This document shows, one piece after another, positions 8,549 to 17,497 of a stretch of 64,000 bases of DNA; positions within the stretch are counted from its first letter, which is position 1; each line of letters opens with the position of its first letter. The stretch spans positions 88,491 through 152,490 of the forward strand of contig NZ_CAJNBK010000016.1 in NCBI RefSeq assembly GCF_905220975.1, written 5' to 3'. Under the pieces are notes generated by a model. It saw only the letters and a list, made by a program, of their open reading frames with translations, did not search any database and had not been told where the DNA came from. Origin of the DNA: Paraburkholderia haematera (GTDB lineage Bacteria > Pseudomonadota > Gammaproteobacteria > Burkholderiales > Burkholderiaceae). A program made the position numbers and the translations under genes.

Positions 8549-9544
8549 ATGGCTACATCCCCCTCCTCCATGACAGCGCGCGACGATGCGCCCCGCCACA
8601 TCGTCGCGGTCATCGCGTTCGACCGCATCAGCCCGTTCCATCTTTCAGTGCCCTGCGTGGTGTTCGGCGAGGACCGCAGCGGCGGCGGCTTGCCCGCGTT
8701 CGACTTTCGCGTCTGTGCGGCCGAAACCGGCGCGCTGACCACCACCGCCGGTTTCTCGATCGCCGTCACGCATGGGCTCGAAGCGCTCGCCGACGCGGAT
8801 ACGATCATCGTGCCGAGCTGGCGCGACCCGAACGAGACGCCGCCCGCCGCGCTGCTCGACGCACTGCGCGCCGCCCATGCGCGCGGCGCCCAACTGGTCG
8901 GGCTGTGTCTGGGCGCGTTCGTGCTGGCCGCCGCCGGCATCCTCGACGACCGGCCGGCCTCCACTCATTGGGCGTGGGCGGACGAGTTCGCGCACCGCTA
9001 TCCGTGCGTACGGCTTGATCCCGACGTGCTCTACGTCGACGACGGCAACGTGGTGACCTCGGCCGGCACCGCCGCCGGCCTCGACTGCTGCCTGCACGTG
9101 CTGCGCAAGATGTGCGGCGCGCAAGCGGCGAACTATGTTGCGCGCCGGCTGGTCGTGCCGCCGCATCGACAAGGTGGCCAGGCGCAGTTCATTCAGCAGC
9201 CGGTGCCGCCGAATGTACGCGGCGATCGTTTGTCCGGTCTGCTCGATTGGGTGAGTGGCAATCTCGATGCGCCGCATACGCTCGACACGCTCGCCGAGCG
9301 CGCCTTGATGAGCCGCCGCACTTTTACGCGACGCTTCCGGCTCGCCACCGGCACGACGGTCGGCGCATGGCTGCTGGCGCAGCGGCTCGGCCGCGCGCAA
9401 CACCTGCTGGAAAGCACGGACGAATCCGTGGAAGCGATCGCGGGCATTGCGGGTTTCGGCTCGACCGCCTCGCTACGGCAACATTTCGCGGAGGCGTTTC
9501 GCACCTCGCCGTCCGCATGGAGGCGGGAATTTCGCGGCGTGTGA
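8549..9544 (+). CDS. GlxA-family transcriptional regulator (DJ-1 domain plus AraC HTH)
   Basis: This 331-residue protein has an N-terminal DJ-1/PfpI amidotransferase-like domain (about residues 15-180, with the nucleophile-elbow motif GLCLGAFVLAAAG) and a C-terminal AraC double helix-turn-helix (about residues 220-325, SRRTFTRRFRLATG and IAGFGSTASLRQHF). It resembles FtrA/GlxA regulators, which bind DNA and sense a small metabolite. The ATG at 8549 is preferred over one at 8492 because family similarity begins there. It probably controls the divergent hydrolase gene. Confidence 0.88.
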   Translation: MATSPSSMTARDDAPRHIVAVIAFDRISPFHLSVPCVVFGEDRSGGGLPAFDFRVCAAETGALTTTAGFSIAVTHGLEALADADTIIVPSWRDPNETPPAALLDALRAAHARGAQLVGLCLGAFVLAAAGILDDRPASTHWAWADEFAHRYPCVRLDPDVLYVDDGNVVTSAGTAAGLDCCLHVLRKMCGAQAANYVARRLVVPPHRQGGQAQFIQQPVPPNVRGDRLSGLLDWVSGNLDAPHTLDTLAERALMSRRTFTRRFRLATGTTVGAWLLAQRLGRAQHLLESTDESVEAIAGIAGFGSTASLRQHFAEAFRTSPSAWRREFRGV

Positions 9545-9612
9545 GCTGGCGTGAAAGCGGTCGATAATCTTTAAGCGCGGGGTGGGGCCGGCAAAAAGCG
9601 AACAAGGACGGC

Positions 9613-9640
9613 AAACGCCGTGTGATCAACGGCGTTTCGT
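9613..9640. terminator. Possible terminator between convergent genes
   Basis: A 9-bp stem, AAACGCCGT/ACGGCGTTT, with a 7-nt loop lies between the convergent glxA-like (+) and CoxG-like (-) genes. The T run is short, so it may be weak. Three copies of CCAAG or AGCCA follow near 9680-9696. Confidence 0.45.
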
Positions 9641-9698
9641 AGTGACCTACCAGGATTTCGTAGTCGCGCTGACGCTACAGCCAAGCCAAGCCAAGCCG

Positions 9699-10448
9699 TC
9701 AGTGTTCGCTTAGCCAACGGGCCACATACAACAACAGCGCCACCAGAAAAATCATCGCCGCCCACGCCCAGTTCGGGACCACATGCGGACTGGACTGGTG
9801 ATGCGAGACGCCGTGCGATGCCGCGTGCGACGCGCTCGCCGCCCGCCCGGTCAACGCATTGCCATGATCCGTGCGGGTACGCCGGGCGATGCCGCCGAGC
9901 GTGATCGGCCGTAGAAACACGTGCTGCCGGCGCGCCGCCGAACCCCGCGCACGGTTCGGCCCTTGCCCATGCTTGGCGCGAACGACCGCGCCGAACTCGT
10001 CGAAAAAATCGTCCGCCAGTTGGTGCAGCGCATTTTCGAGCTGGCGCGTAGGCAGCTCGGCAAGCGGCCCGGACGAGGTCGCCCAGATCGTGTAATCGAT
10101 CCGCGTGCCCCGTTCCCGGCCGACGCCATGCGAGCCATCGTCCGCGCGCAACCTCACCTCGATCTGTCCGCGCAAGGAGCCGATGCCCTCCGCTCGCGCC
10201 TTGAAATTGATGGTGCGGCGCTGCGCGTCCGCCGGTCCGGAATCCTGCCCGGCGACATGGGCCCGCGCTTCATAACGCGCGCGCAACGGCCCGAGCGGCA
10301 CGGTCATGGTCAGTGCAAATTCGCCGTGGCCGAGCCGCGTGAACGACTCGCAGTTGTCGAGGCTGGCACGCAACAAGGCAAGGTCCTGCAACGCGTCCCA
10401 AACGTCGGACGGTGCAAGCGGAATCCGTAACGCGTCGTTCAGTTCCAT
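9699..10448 (-). CDS. CoxG-like SRPBCC-domain protein with C-terminal membrane anchor
   Basis: This 249-residue protein starts MELNDALRIPLAPSDVWDAL, the typical opening of the carbon monoxide dehydrogenase subunit G (CoxG/DUF1857-like) SRPBCC fold, which covers about the first 145 residues. A basic His/Ser-rich linker follows, then a single membrane helix near the end (WAWAAMIFLVALLLYVARW). No CO dehydrogenase genes are nearby, so a CO role is not supported. It may bind a hydrophobic ligand or a molybdoenzyme at the inner membrane. Confidence 0.82.
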   Translation of the reverse strand: MELNDALRIPLAPSDVWDALQDLALLRASLDNCESFTRLGHGEFALTMTVPLGPLRARYEARAHVAGQDSGPADAQRRTINFKARAEGIGSLRGQIEVRLRADDGSHGVGRERGTRIDYTIWATSSGPLAELPTRQLENALHQLADDFFDEFGAVVRAKHGQGPNRARGSAARRQHVFLRPITLGGIARRTRTDHGNALTGRAASASHAASHGVSHHQSSPHVVPNWAWAAMIFLVALLLYVARWLSEH

Positions 10449-10480
10449 GGCAGCCTCCCCGATGAACGCGCGACAGCCGG

Positions 10481-10873
10481 TCAGGACGTCTGATCGATGC
10501 GGTCGACGCGCGATGCGTAAAACGCGAGATACCCTTTTATACGTGCCACCGGCTCGAGCGGCGTCTCATAGCTCCACGCGGCGTTTTCGACCAGACCGTC
10601 TTCGGTGCGCAAATGGAAGTAGGACGCCTCGCCCTTGAACGGGCAGTGCGAAGTATGTGTCGAGCGTTCGAGGCGCGCCATGTTCACGTCGCCACGCGGG
10701 AAATAGAACACGTCCGGCAGACCGGTTTCCGCGAGCGTGAGGCCCGACTGGGTGTCGGCCATGGTCACGCCGCCATGAATTACACGCACCCGGTGATTGT
10801 TGCCGCCGATCGCGATGGTATGCCCGCCCGTGCTTGCGCCGGGGTTTCCGTGGGGTGTCAAGGCATCGCTCAT
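10481..10873 (-). CDS. DUF427 domain protein
   Basis: This 130-residue protein carries the DUF427 pattern: a VRVIHGGVTMADT strand, then a FYFPRGDV segment, the THCSCPFKG-like stretch (here THTSHCPFKGEASYFHL) and AAWSYETPLEPVARIKGYLAFY. The start at 10873 (MSDALTPHGNPG) gives the usual length; an upstream GTG/TTG start adds unrelated residues. The function of the family is unknown. It is the next minus-strand gene upstream of the CoxG-like gene, 32 bp away, and may be co-transcribed with it. Confidence 0.85.
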   Translation of the reverse strand: MSDALTPHGNPGASTGGHTIAIGGNNHRVRVIHGGVTMADTQSGLTLAETGLPDVFYFPRGDVNMARLERSTHTSHCPFKGEASYFHLRTEDGLVENAAWSYETPLEPVARIKGYLAFYASRVDRIDQTS

Positions 10874-10924
10874 GTCTCGGCTCCGGGGTGGTGTGGAACT
10901 CGTGTGCGGTCCTGCAAATAGTAA

Positions 10925-10946
10925 AGCCACGGGGGTGCCCGTGGCT
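10925..10946 (-). terminator. Possible terminator after the carboxypeptidase-regulatory-like gene
   Basis: A 9-bp stem, AGCCACGGG/CCCGTGGCT, with a 4-nt loop lies downstream of the gene ending at 11036. A weak T-rich tail (CTTTACTATTT) follows on the minus strand. Confidence 0.45.
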
Positions 10947-11035
10947 TCATTATCGGCCAAACTCCAGCCGATTGTGCGGCCTTCCTGAGTGCAGCCGGGG
11001 CGTCTCGTCCGGCGCCACTCGACAAGGTAAGACGC

Positions 11036-11533
11036 TTATTGCGTTTTCCAGTAGAACGCCGCCTTGGCGGTGCCCTTGGCCGGGATCGTCACCGGCCTGG
11101 TCTGGTCGCTATCCTTGTACTGCGCATGCACGGTGTAGCGGCCGGGGCGCAGCCTGACCAGCATATACGGGCCGCGCGAGGTGGCACTCAGCACATCGTC
11201 GTTGTGCGCGTCGACGATTCGCACATGGACGTCGGCGAGAAAGTCGGAGCCGGGGCCGGTGAAGCGCAGCGACAGCGGCCACTCGCTTTGCGCGTGTTGC
11301 AGCGCCGTCGATTCGTCGATACCGACGCCGCCCGACACGAACGAGACGTCGCCCTTTTGCTGGATTTGCGGCAGACCGCCGCCGTTCGCGTTGCCTGCGC
11401 TGGTGTTGTCCGCGGTCGTACCGCCCGCTACCTCGCTCGCCTGCTGTGCATAAGCGCCGCCCGCCAGACCGAGCGTGAGCGCTGCGCATACCGCGGCGGC
11501 TACGATCCTTCGCTGCTTGCGTTGGGTTTTCAT
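11036..11533 (-). CDS. Secreted protein with a carboxypeptidase-regulatory-like beta-sandwich
   Basis: This 165-residue protein begins with a basic segment and a signal peptide (IVAAAVCAALTLGLAGGAYAQ, cleavage about residue 29). The mature part ends in a segment with the look of a carboxypeptidase regulatory-like fold (VHVRIVDAHNDDVL... GPYMLVRLRPGRYTVHAQY... KAAFYWK). It is probably periplasmic. Function unknown. The start at 11533 was chosen because it gives the signal peptide; the TTG start at 11653 does not. Confidence 0.78.
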   Translation of the reverse strand: MKTQRKQRRIVAAAVCAALTLGLAGGAYAQQASEVAGGTTADNTSAGNANGGGLPQIQQKGDVSFVSGGVGIDESTALQHAQSEWPLSLRFTGPGSDFLADVHVRIVDAHNDDVLSATSRGPYMLVRLRPGRYTVHAQYKDSDQTRPVTIPAKGTAKAAFYWKTQ

Positions 11534-11769
11534 CGGTTCGCTCCTTCCAAAAGTCCTTGGCGTCCGGAAGCCCTTGATGGGTCCCCGACCAAAGTAGACG
11601 CAACCTGCGTGCCAAGCCCGGTTTGCGTCGTCTGGAAATCGCTGCTGCGCCACGTCACGCGGCGCAGAGCGCCCTTCTTGACGGCTGTGGAATCGGGAAA
11701 AAATTGCCGGTCCGTCGGCAGCAAGTACAAGGGACCGGCAAGCATGACTTCGATTAATTCAATTCCCGG

Positions 11770-13287
11770 TTAGCCGAGATCGACCGGCACGAAAATCTGC
11801 GCGTTATCGCGCTGGATCAGCAACGCGATGCTATTGCCCGCGCCAGCGATCATCTGCTTCAACTGATCGACGCTCGTGACCGGCCGGCCGTTGACCGCGA
11901 GGATCACGTCGCCCGGCTGGATGCCGGCGCTTTCAGCCGCGCCGCCCGATTGCTGCACCAACAGACCGTGCGACACCGACGCCCCGCTCTTCTCTTCCGG
12001 CGTCAGCGGCCGCACTGCCACGCCGAGACGGCCTTGCAACTGCGCCGGCTGATCCGCCTTGTCCGAGGCCGCCTTCGCATCCGACAACGAACCGATCGTC
12101 ACCTTCAGGTCCTTGGTGGCCTTGTCACGCCACACCTGCACAGTGGCCGGGCTGCCCGGCGCCAGACCGGCAACCTGCGACGGCAGATCCGACGAGTCGC
12201 CAACCGACACGCCATTCACCGACAGAATCACGTCGCCCGGTTGCAGACCGCCCTTGGCCGCCGGGCCGCCCGGATCGACCGAGCTGACGAGCGCGCCTTG
12301 CGGCTTCTGCATGCCGAACGAATCGGCCAGCGTCTGGTTCATGCCCTGCACCGCGACGCCGAGACGCCCGCGGCTCACATGGCCGGTCTTGACGATGTCG
12401 TCCTTGACCTTGATTGCTTCATTGATCGGGATCGCGAACGAAAGGCCCTGGAAGCCGCCCGTCTGCGAATAGATCATCGAGTTGATGCCGATCACTTCGC
12501 CTTGCAGATTGAACAGCGGGCCGCCCGAATTACCCGGATTCACCGGCACGTCGGTCTGGATGAACGGCGTGTAGTTTTCGTTCGGCAGCGAGCGCGACTT
12601 CGCGCTGATGATGCCCGAGGTCACCGTGTTGTCGAAACCGTAAGGCGAGCCGATCGCGACCACCCATTGGCCGACCTTGCTCTGACGCGGGTCGCCGATC
12701 TTCACCGTCGGCAGATTGCTCGCGTCGATCTTCAGCACGGCGACGTCGGACTGCTTGTCTGCGCCGACCACTTTCGCCCTGAATTCACGTTTGTCGGTCA
12801 GCTTCACGGTGACGACGTTCGCGCCGTCCACCACGTGGGCGTTGGTCAGGATGTAGCCGTCGCTGCTGACGATGAACCCTGACCCGAGGCTCGCGCTCGG
12901 CTGATCGGGCGCATCGCCGCCGTCGCCGCCTTGCATGCCCGGCATGCCGCCGAAGAAGTGCTTGTAGAACTGATAGAAGGGATCGCTTGGATCGATCGGC
13001 AACTGGTTGCCGCCGACGCCGCCATTGCCGCCGTTGCCGCGCAAGGCCGCCTGCTTGACCACATGCTTCGCGCTGATGTTGACGACGGCCGGGCCGTAGG
13101 TTTCAACGAGGCCCGAGAAATCGGGAATACCGGTTTTCGCCGCGGCTTCGGCAGGCATCATCGCGGCCTGCGCCGGCGTGATCACCTGGGGCGCGGGCAC
13201 GTCGCGATGCCCCGCCACGTAGCCGGCGGAGAGCGCCACGGCGACAGCCACTGCAACAGCGCTGCGGGACAAGGTTTTCGCGTTCAT
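11770..13287 (-). CDS. DegQ/MucD-type periplasmic serine protease (Do family)
   Basis: This 505-residue protein has an N-terminal signal or anchor (SAVAVAVAVALSAGYVAG), a trypsin-like domain with His in TNAHVVDG, Asp in SDVAVLKID and Ser in NPGNSGGPLFN, and two PDZ domains (about residues 290-380 and 405-500). A Gly/Asn-rich loop precedes the protease core. It degrades or refolds damaged envelope proteins. The start at 13287 follows a plausible GGAGT site. It lies 168 bp downstream of a sensor-kinase gene on the same strand, with CTTAA-type boxes in the gap, so control by the neighbouring response regulator is likely. Confidence 0.92.
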   Translation of the reverse strand: MNAKTLSRSAVAVAVAVALSAGYVAGHRDVPAPQVITPAQAAMMPAEAAAKTGIPDFSGLVETYGPAVVNISAKHVVKQAALRGNGGNGGVGGNQLPIDPSDPFYQFYKHFFGGMPGMQGGDGGDAPDQPSASLGSGFIVSSDGYILTNAHVVDGANVVTVKLTDKREFRAKVVGADKQSDVAVLKIDASNLPTVKIGDPRQSKVGQWVVAIGSPYGFDNTVTSGIISAKSRSLPNENYTPFIQTDVPVNPGNSGGPLFNLQGEVIGINSMIYSQTGGFQGLSFAIPINEAIKVKDDIVKTGHVSRGRLGVAVQGMNQTLADSFGMQKPQGALVSSVDPGGPAAKGGLQPGDVILSVNGVSVGDSSDLPSQVAGLAPGSPATVQVWRDKATKDLKVTIGSLSDAKAASDKADQPAQLQGRLGVAVRPLTPEEKSGASVSHGLLVQQSGGAAESAGIQPGDVILAVNGRPVTSVDQLKQMIAGAGNSIALLIQRDNAQIFVPVDLG

Positions 13288-13346
13288 CGTGTACTCCTGA
13301 CTGGCAGAAAGAGGCTCTGGAATGAGATGAAGCGTACGTGGCATCG

Positions 13347-13363
13347 CTTAAAAGAGTCTTAAG
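13347..13363. promoter_or_regulatory. CTTAA-type response-regulator box 1
   Basis: CTTAAA and CTTAAG are separated by 5 nt, giving an 11-nt repeat spacing. This is the form known for PmrA/QseB-type boxes (YTTAAK-N5-YTTAAK). It lies 60 bp upstream of the degQ-like start codon. Confidence 0.6.
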
Positions 13364-13389
13364 CAGCGCCAGATCGTCTCAAGCCCGCT

Positions 13390-13417
13390 CTTAAGGCTCG
13401 TTTAAGCCTTGCTTAAA
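13390..13417. promoter_or_regulatory. CTTAA-type response-regulator box 2, triple repeat
   Basis: CTTAAG, TTTAAG and CTTAAA follow one another at exact 11-nt spacing (13390, 13401, 13412). A degenerate CTCAAG lies 12 nt to the left at 13378. The whole gap before the degQ-like gene is therefore packed with these half-sites. Confidence 0.65.
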
Positions 13418-13455
13418 CCACGTTCGAACCACTTTGCGAACAGAAAGCCTCACAT

Positions 13456-14757
13456 TCAGAAGCGCACTTCGACCTGCAAACCACCCGCCGGCGATTCGTC
13501 GAGCCTCACCGCCGCATGGTGCTGCGTAGCAATGCGGCGCACGATCGCGAGGCCGAGACCGCTGCCCGCCACGTCGGTGCGCACGCGGTTCGCGCTGGCG
13601 CCGGCGCGGTAGAAGCGATCGAATACGCGCTCGCGTTCCGCCGGTTCGATGCCCGGCCCGCTATCGGCAATCCGCACCACCGGATGCCCTTCTTCGACAT
13701 GCAGACCGACGTCGACGCGGCCGCCGCGCGGCGTGTACTTGGTTGCGTTATCAACGAGGTTGTTGAACATGACACGCAGCGCGTCGGCGTCGCCGGTCAC
13801 CGTGGCAGGTTCACTCGCCTCGATGCCGAGATCGACACCGCGATTCTGCGCAAGCGGCGAGTAGGCCACCACGCAGTCCTGCAACAGCTCGCGCAAATCG
13901 ATCGCCTTGGTGGCGGCGAGACCGTCCGGCTCCGATCGTGCGAGCGCCAGCAATTGCTCGGCAAGACGCGTGGCGCGCGTGACGCCCGCCTGCAGATCGA
14001 CCAGCGCTTCGCCGCGCGCGGCGTCGTCTTTCGCGCGTGCCACCAGTTGCGATTGGATCTGCACGGCGGCGAGCGGCGTGCGCAGTTCGTGCGCGGCATC
14101 GGCGACGAATGCTTTCTGGATATCGAGCGCCGTGGCCAGCCGTTCGAGCAAGCCGTTCAGCGCGCGCACGAGCGGCTGCACTTCGAGCGGCAGACGCTGA
14201 TCGGGCAAGGGATCGAGCGCCTCGGGGTGACGCGCGTCGAGTGCGCTGGTCACGCGCCGCAGCGGCCGCAGGCCGCGCCCGACGACGACCCAGACCGCCA
14301 CGCCCAATAGCGGCAGCAGAACGATCAACGGCCACAGGGTCCGCAATGCGACATTTGCCGCGAGCCGGTTGCGCACCGAAACCGGTTGCGCCAGTTGCAC
14401 GACGTTATCGCCGACGATCGCACCGTACACGCGCCAGTCGCCGCGCTCCGTATGCTCGGTCGAAAAGCCGAGTTCGGCACGCGGCGCAAGCGGCGCACGC
14501 GGCCGCGAGTAGTACATCAGCACGCCGTTGCGATTCCAGATTTGCAGCACGATGCCTTCGTCGCCGGTGTCGCGCGAACCGAGCACCTGCGAGAACGGTT
14601 CCGACGGCAGTGCCGCGGCGATCTGCTCCAACTGGTAATCGAACAGTTCGTTGGCTTCGGCTAGCGCCTGCCGGTAGATCAGCCAACCCGCAATGCCCAC
14701 GCCGAGCAACACCAGCGCCAGCAGCCAGAACAGCAATTGACGGCGAATCGAACGCAT
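13456..14757 (-). CDS. Two-component sensor histidine kinase (PmrB/QseC-like)
   Basis: This 433-residue kinase has membrane helix 1 at about residues 8-30, a periplasmic 2CSK_N-type domain, a second helix around residues 140-160 (TLWPLIVLLPLLGVAVWVVV), a HAMP-like linker, the H-box DAAHELRTPLAAVQIQ and the N, G1 and G2 boxes (FNNLVDNATKYTP, IADSGPGIEP, GSGLGLAIVRRIA). It autophosphorylates and passes phosphate to the upstream response regulator. It starts 4 nt after that gene's stop, so the two are one operon. The signal is unknown. Confidence 0.9.
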   Translation of the reverse strand: MRSIRRQLLFWLLALVLLGVGIAGWLIYRQALAEANELFDYQLEQIAAALPSEPFSQVLGSRDTGDEGIVLQIWNRNGVLMYYSRPRAPLAPRAELGFSTEHTERGDWRVYGAIVGDNVVQLAQPVSVRNRLAANVALRTLWPLIVLLPLLGVAVWVVVGRGLRPLRRVTSALDARHPEALDPLPDQRLPLEVQPLVRALNGLLERLATALDIQKAFVADAAHELRTPLAAVQIQSQLVARAKDDAARGEALVDLQAGVTRATRLAEQLLALARSEPDGLAATKAIDLRELLQDCVVAYSPLAQNRGVDLGIEASEPATVTGDADALRVMFNNLVDNATKYTPRGGRVDVGLHVEEGHPVVRIADSGPGIEPAERERVFDRFYRAGASANRVRTDVAGSGLGLAIVRRIATQHHAAVRLDESPAGGLQVEVRF

Positions 14758-14761
14758 CGGC

Positions 14762-15424
14762 TCAGGCTTCCTTGGCGATCATGTAGCCGAGGCCGCGCAC
14801 GTTGCGGATGAGGTCCGCACCGAGCTTCTTGCGTAGCGCGTGAATGTAGACCTCGACGGTATTGCTGCCGATCTCCTCGCCCCAGCCATACATTTTTTCT
14901 TCGAGCTGGCTCTTCGAGAGCACCGCGCCGGGCCGGGCGATCAACGCTTCGAGCAGCGCGAATTCACGCGCCGACAACGCGACCGGCGCGCCGTCGAGCG
15001 TGACCTGATGCGACGCGGGGTCGAGCGTCAGGTTACCGTGGCGGATCGTCGAATCGCTGCGGCCCGATTGGCGGCGGATCAGCGCGCGCATGCGGGCGCC
15101 GAGTTCGTCGAGATCGAAAGGTTTGACGAGGTAATCGTCGGCGCCGGCGTCGAGGCCTTTGACGCGATCGGCGACCGCATCGCGCGCGGTGAGGATCAGC
15201 ACCGGCGTGGCGTGGCCTTTGGCGCGCAAGGTGCGCAGCACGTCGAGTCCATCGCGTTTGGGCAGGCCAAGATCGAGCAACACCAGATCGTAAGGTTGGC
15301 TGGTCGCCGCGCTGAGTGCTGCTTCGCCGTCTTCCACCCAGTCGACCGCGAAGCCTTCACCGCGTAGCGCCTTGCGCACGCCTTCGGCGATCATCCGGTC
15401 GTCTTCGACTAGCAATATGCGCAT
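14762..15424 (-). CDS. OmpR-family response regulator (PmrA/QseB-like)
   Basis: This 220-residue protein has a receiver domain with the phosphoacceptor Asp51 in DLVLLDLGLPKRDG and the lysine in YLVKPFDLDEL, then an OmpR-type winged helix (SNTVEVYIHALRKKLGADLIRNVRGLGYMI). Regulators of this subgroup bind CTTAA-type direct repeats. Such repeats occur upstream of the nearby degQ-like gene, which is therefore a likely target. No such boxes were seen before its own start. Confidence 0.9.
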   Translation of the reverse strand: MRILLVEDDRMIAEGVRKALRGEGFAVDWVEDGEAALSAATSQPYDLVLLDLGLPKRDGLDVLRTLRAKGHATPVLILTARDAVADRVKGLDAGADDYLVKPFDLDELGARMRALIRRQSGRSDSTIRHGNLTLDPASHQVTLDGAPVALSAREFALLEALIARPGAVLSKSQLEEKMYGWGEEIGSNTVEVYIHALRKKLGADLIRNVRGLGYMIAKEA

Positions 15425-15640
15425 GGTTGGTACGGTCCCGAAACATTTGATGATGCCGCATTCTAGCGCCCGGCCCCGGCGTGCGCGACGCGCGACGCTT
15501 TTTCACCGCAGCTTCGCGGCATGTCTCTACAATGAGCGCTTTGCGTCGCGTGGCGGTTTTCCGCGCGTTACGCGATGCTTCTCCACACTCTGAATTGCCG
15601 CGCGTCACCGCGCCCCGAAATCTTGCTTCCTCGCCTGTCC

Positions 15641-17302
15641 ATGACGCACGCTTTTTCCCCTGCTTTTTTCCCTTCTCTCGCACGCCGTGTCGCGCTGCGG
15701 CCACTCTCCTCCGCTTGCGTCGACACCCAGCCTCGCCGGTTCGCGTCGCGTGCGGCGGCATGGCTGCTCGCCTGCGCCGCGCTCGGCTGCGGCGCAGCGC
15801 TGCCGCTTGCCGCGCAGGCGCGCGTCAAGACCACGCATCCGAGCGTCAACGTCACCACCGTGCTGCCGCAGACGGTCATGACCGGCCTGCAGCGCGCGCA
15901 CGTGCCTTTGTCGTCGATCAGCGTGGTGGTCGAAAAAGTCGGCGACCGCACGCCGATCCTCGCGCTGAACGCCGGCAAGCCGATGATGCCCGCCTCGACG
16001 ATGAAGCTCGTCACCACCTACTCCGGCCTGTCGATCCTCGGCCCGGACTACCGCTGGCGCACGAGCGCCTACGCGGACGGCACGGTCGATGCCAACGGCG
16101 TACTGCATGGCAATCTTTACATTCAGGGCACGGGCGACCCGAAACTCGTGCCTGAAGAGTTGATCGACCTCGTGCAGAAGATCCACAAGGCCGGGATCAA
16201 CGGCATCGACGGCGCGCTGGTGCTCGACAAGCGCTACTTCGACACCTCCACGCGCGATCTGCCGCCGTTCGACGACGACACGACCGCACCGTACAACGTC
16301 GGCCCCGATCCGCTGCTGTATGCATTCAAATCGCTGTCGTTCACGCTGACGCCTTCCCCGGATGGCAGCGTCGCAATCGACGTGCTGCCCGCGCTCTCGC
16401 AGCTAAAGATCGACAATCAGATGCACGCAGTGAATGGCCCGTGCCGCGGCGACGCCGCCGCCGTCTCGCCCACCGTGACGCCTCAACCCAACGGCACCGT
16501 GGTCGCGTCGTTCGACGGCGACTACTCGGTGCGCTGCGGCCCGCGCACGACCAACGTCGCGGTGCTCGACCACACCGCGTTCTTCGCGGGCGGCTTTCTC
16601 GCGCTGTGGCAGCAAACCGGCGGCACCTTCAGCGGCGCGACCCGCGAAGGCGCGGTGCCGGTCGGCGCGCGCCTCGTCGCCACGCACCAGGGGCCGATGC
16701 TCGCCGACATCGTTCGCGACATCAACAAGTTCAGCAACAACACGATGGCGCGCAACCTGTTTCTGACGATCGGCGCGATGGAAGAAAAGCCGCCCGCCAC
16801 GCCCGCGAAATCGGCACGCGCCATCGAGTCGTTCCTGCGCCGCGACAGCGTCGACATGCAATACCTGACGCTCGACAACGGCTCGGGTCTGTCGCGCGAC
16901 GAGCACGTTACCGCGCTCTCGCTCGCCGATCTGCTGCAGCGGGCCAATGCGAGCCCGGTCGCCCAGGTGTTCGTGGAGTCGCTGCCGATTGCGGGCGTCG
17001 ACGGCACGATGCGCAACCGTTTGACCAACCAGGGCGCGGGCGGCAACGCGCATATCAAGACCGGCACCCTGCGCGATGTGCGCGCGATCGCCGGTTATGT
17101 GGCCTCGGCCGATGGCAACAGCTACGTGGTGGTTAGCCTGATCAACGACCCGCACTCAGAGGCCGCGCGCGCCGCGCACGACGCCTTGCTCGAATGGGTC
17201 TACCAGGGACCGTCCCAGGGATTCCGGAAAGTCTCCGCCCCCGTCGCCGAAGCGCGCAGCAGCAAGCCCAGGAAAAACCCGCACAAGCGCGGCGCCCATT
17301 GA
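15641..17302 (+). CDS. dacB: D-alanyl-D-alanine carboxypeptidase/endopeptidase (PBP4 family)
   Basis: This 553-residue protein has the penicillin-binding motifs in order: SxxK in PASTMKLVTTYSG, SxN in KFSNNTMARN and KTG in HIKTGTLRDV. The large insert between the first two motifs is typical of PBP4. A signal segment (AAAWLLACAALGCGAALPLAAQA) lies unusually far in, at about residues 38-60. An earlier in-frame start at 15575 would lengthen the leader further; the true start may also be later. It trims or cuts peptidoglycan in the periplasm. It is divergent from the response-regulator gene. Confidence 0.88.
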   Translation: MTHAFSPAFFPSLARRVALRPLSSACVDTQPRRFASRAAAWLLACAALGCGAALPLAAQARVKTTHPSVNVTTVLPQTVMTGLQRAHVPLSSISVVVEKVGDRTPILALNAGKPMMPASTMKLVTTYSGLSILGPDYRWRTSAYADGTVDANGVLHGNLYIQGTGDPKLVPEELIDLVQKIHKAGINGIDGALVLDKRYFDTSTRDLPPFDDDTTAPYNVGPDPLLYAFKSLSFTLTPSPDGSVAIDVLPALSQLKIDNQMHAVNGPCRGDAAAVSPTVTPQPNGTVVASFDGDYSVRCGPRTTNVAVLDHTAFFAGGFLALWQQTGGTFSGATREGAVPVGARLVATHQGPMLADIVRDINKFSNNTMARNLFLTIGAMEEKPPATPAKSARAIESFLRRDSVDMQYLTLDNGSGLSRDEHVTALSLADLLQRANASPVAQVFVESLPIAGVDGTMRNRLTNQGAGGNAHIKTGTLRDVRAIAGYVASADGNSYVVVSLINDPHSEAARAAHDALLEWVYQGPSQGFRKVSAPVAEARSSKPRKNPHKRGAH

Positions 17303-17497
17303 GGATTCCTTCTATAGAACCCGCGCGCCGCAACGCGCCCAAGCGTGTACGCTGTCGGGCAGTGTTTGAGGCGCGCGTGAAACGTAACGCGTAGCGCACG
17401 AGCCGCGCACCCGTTACGGTCACGTGGCCTGATCAAACGAAAACGACAACGTCCGCTGCCTCAAGCGCAGCGGCCAGGGACCACGGAGGAAGACACA

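Noticed and set aside
9699..10448. CoxG-like gene as evidence of a CO dehydrogenase locus
   Set aside because: No coxMSL or maturation genes are in the area; the SRPBCC fold is widespread.
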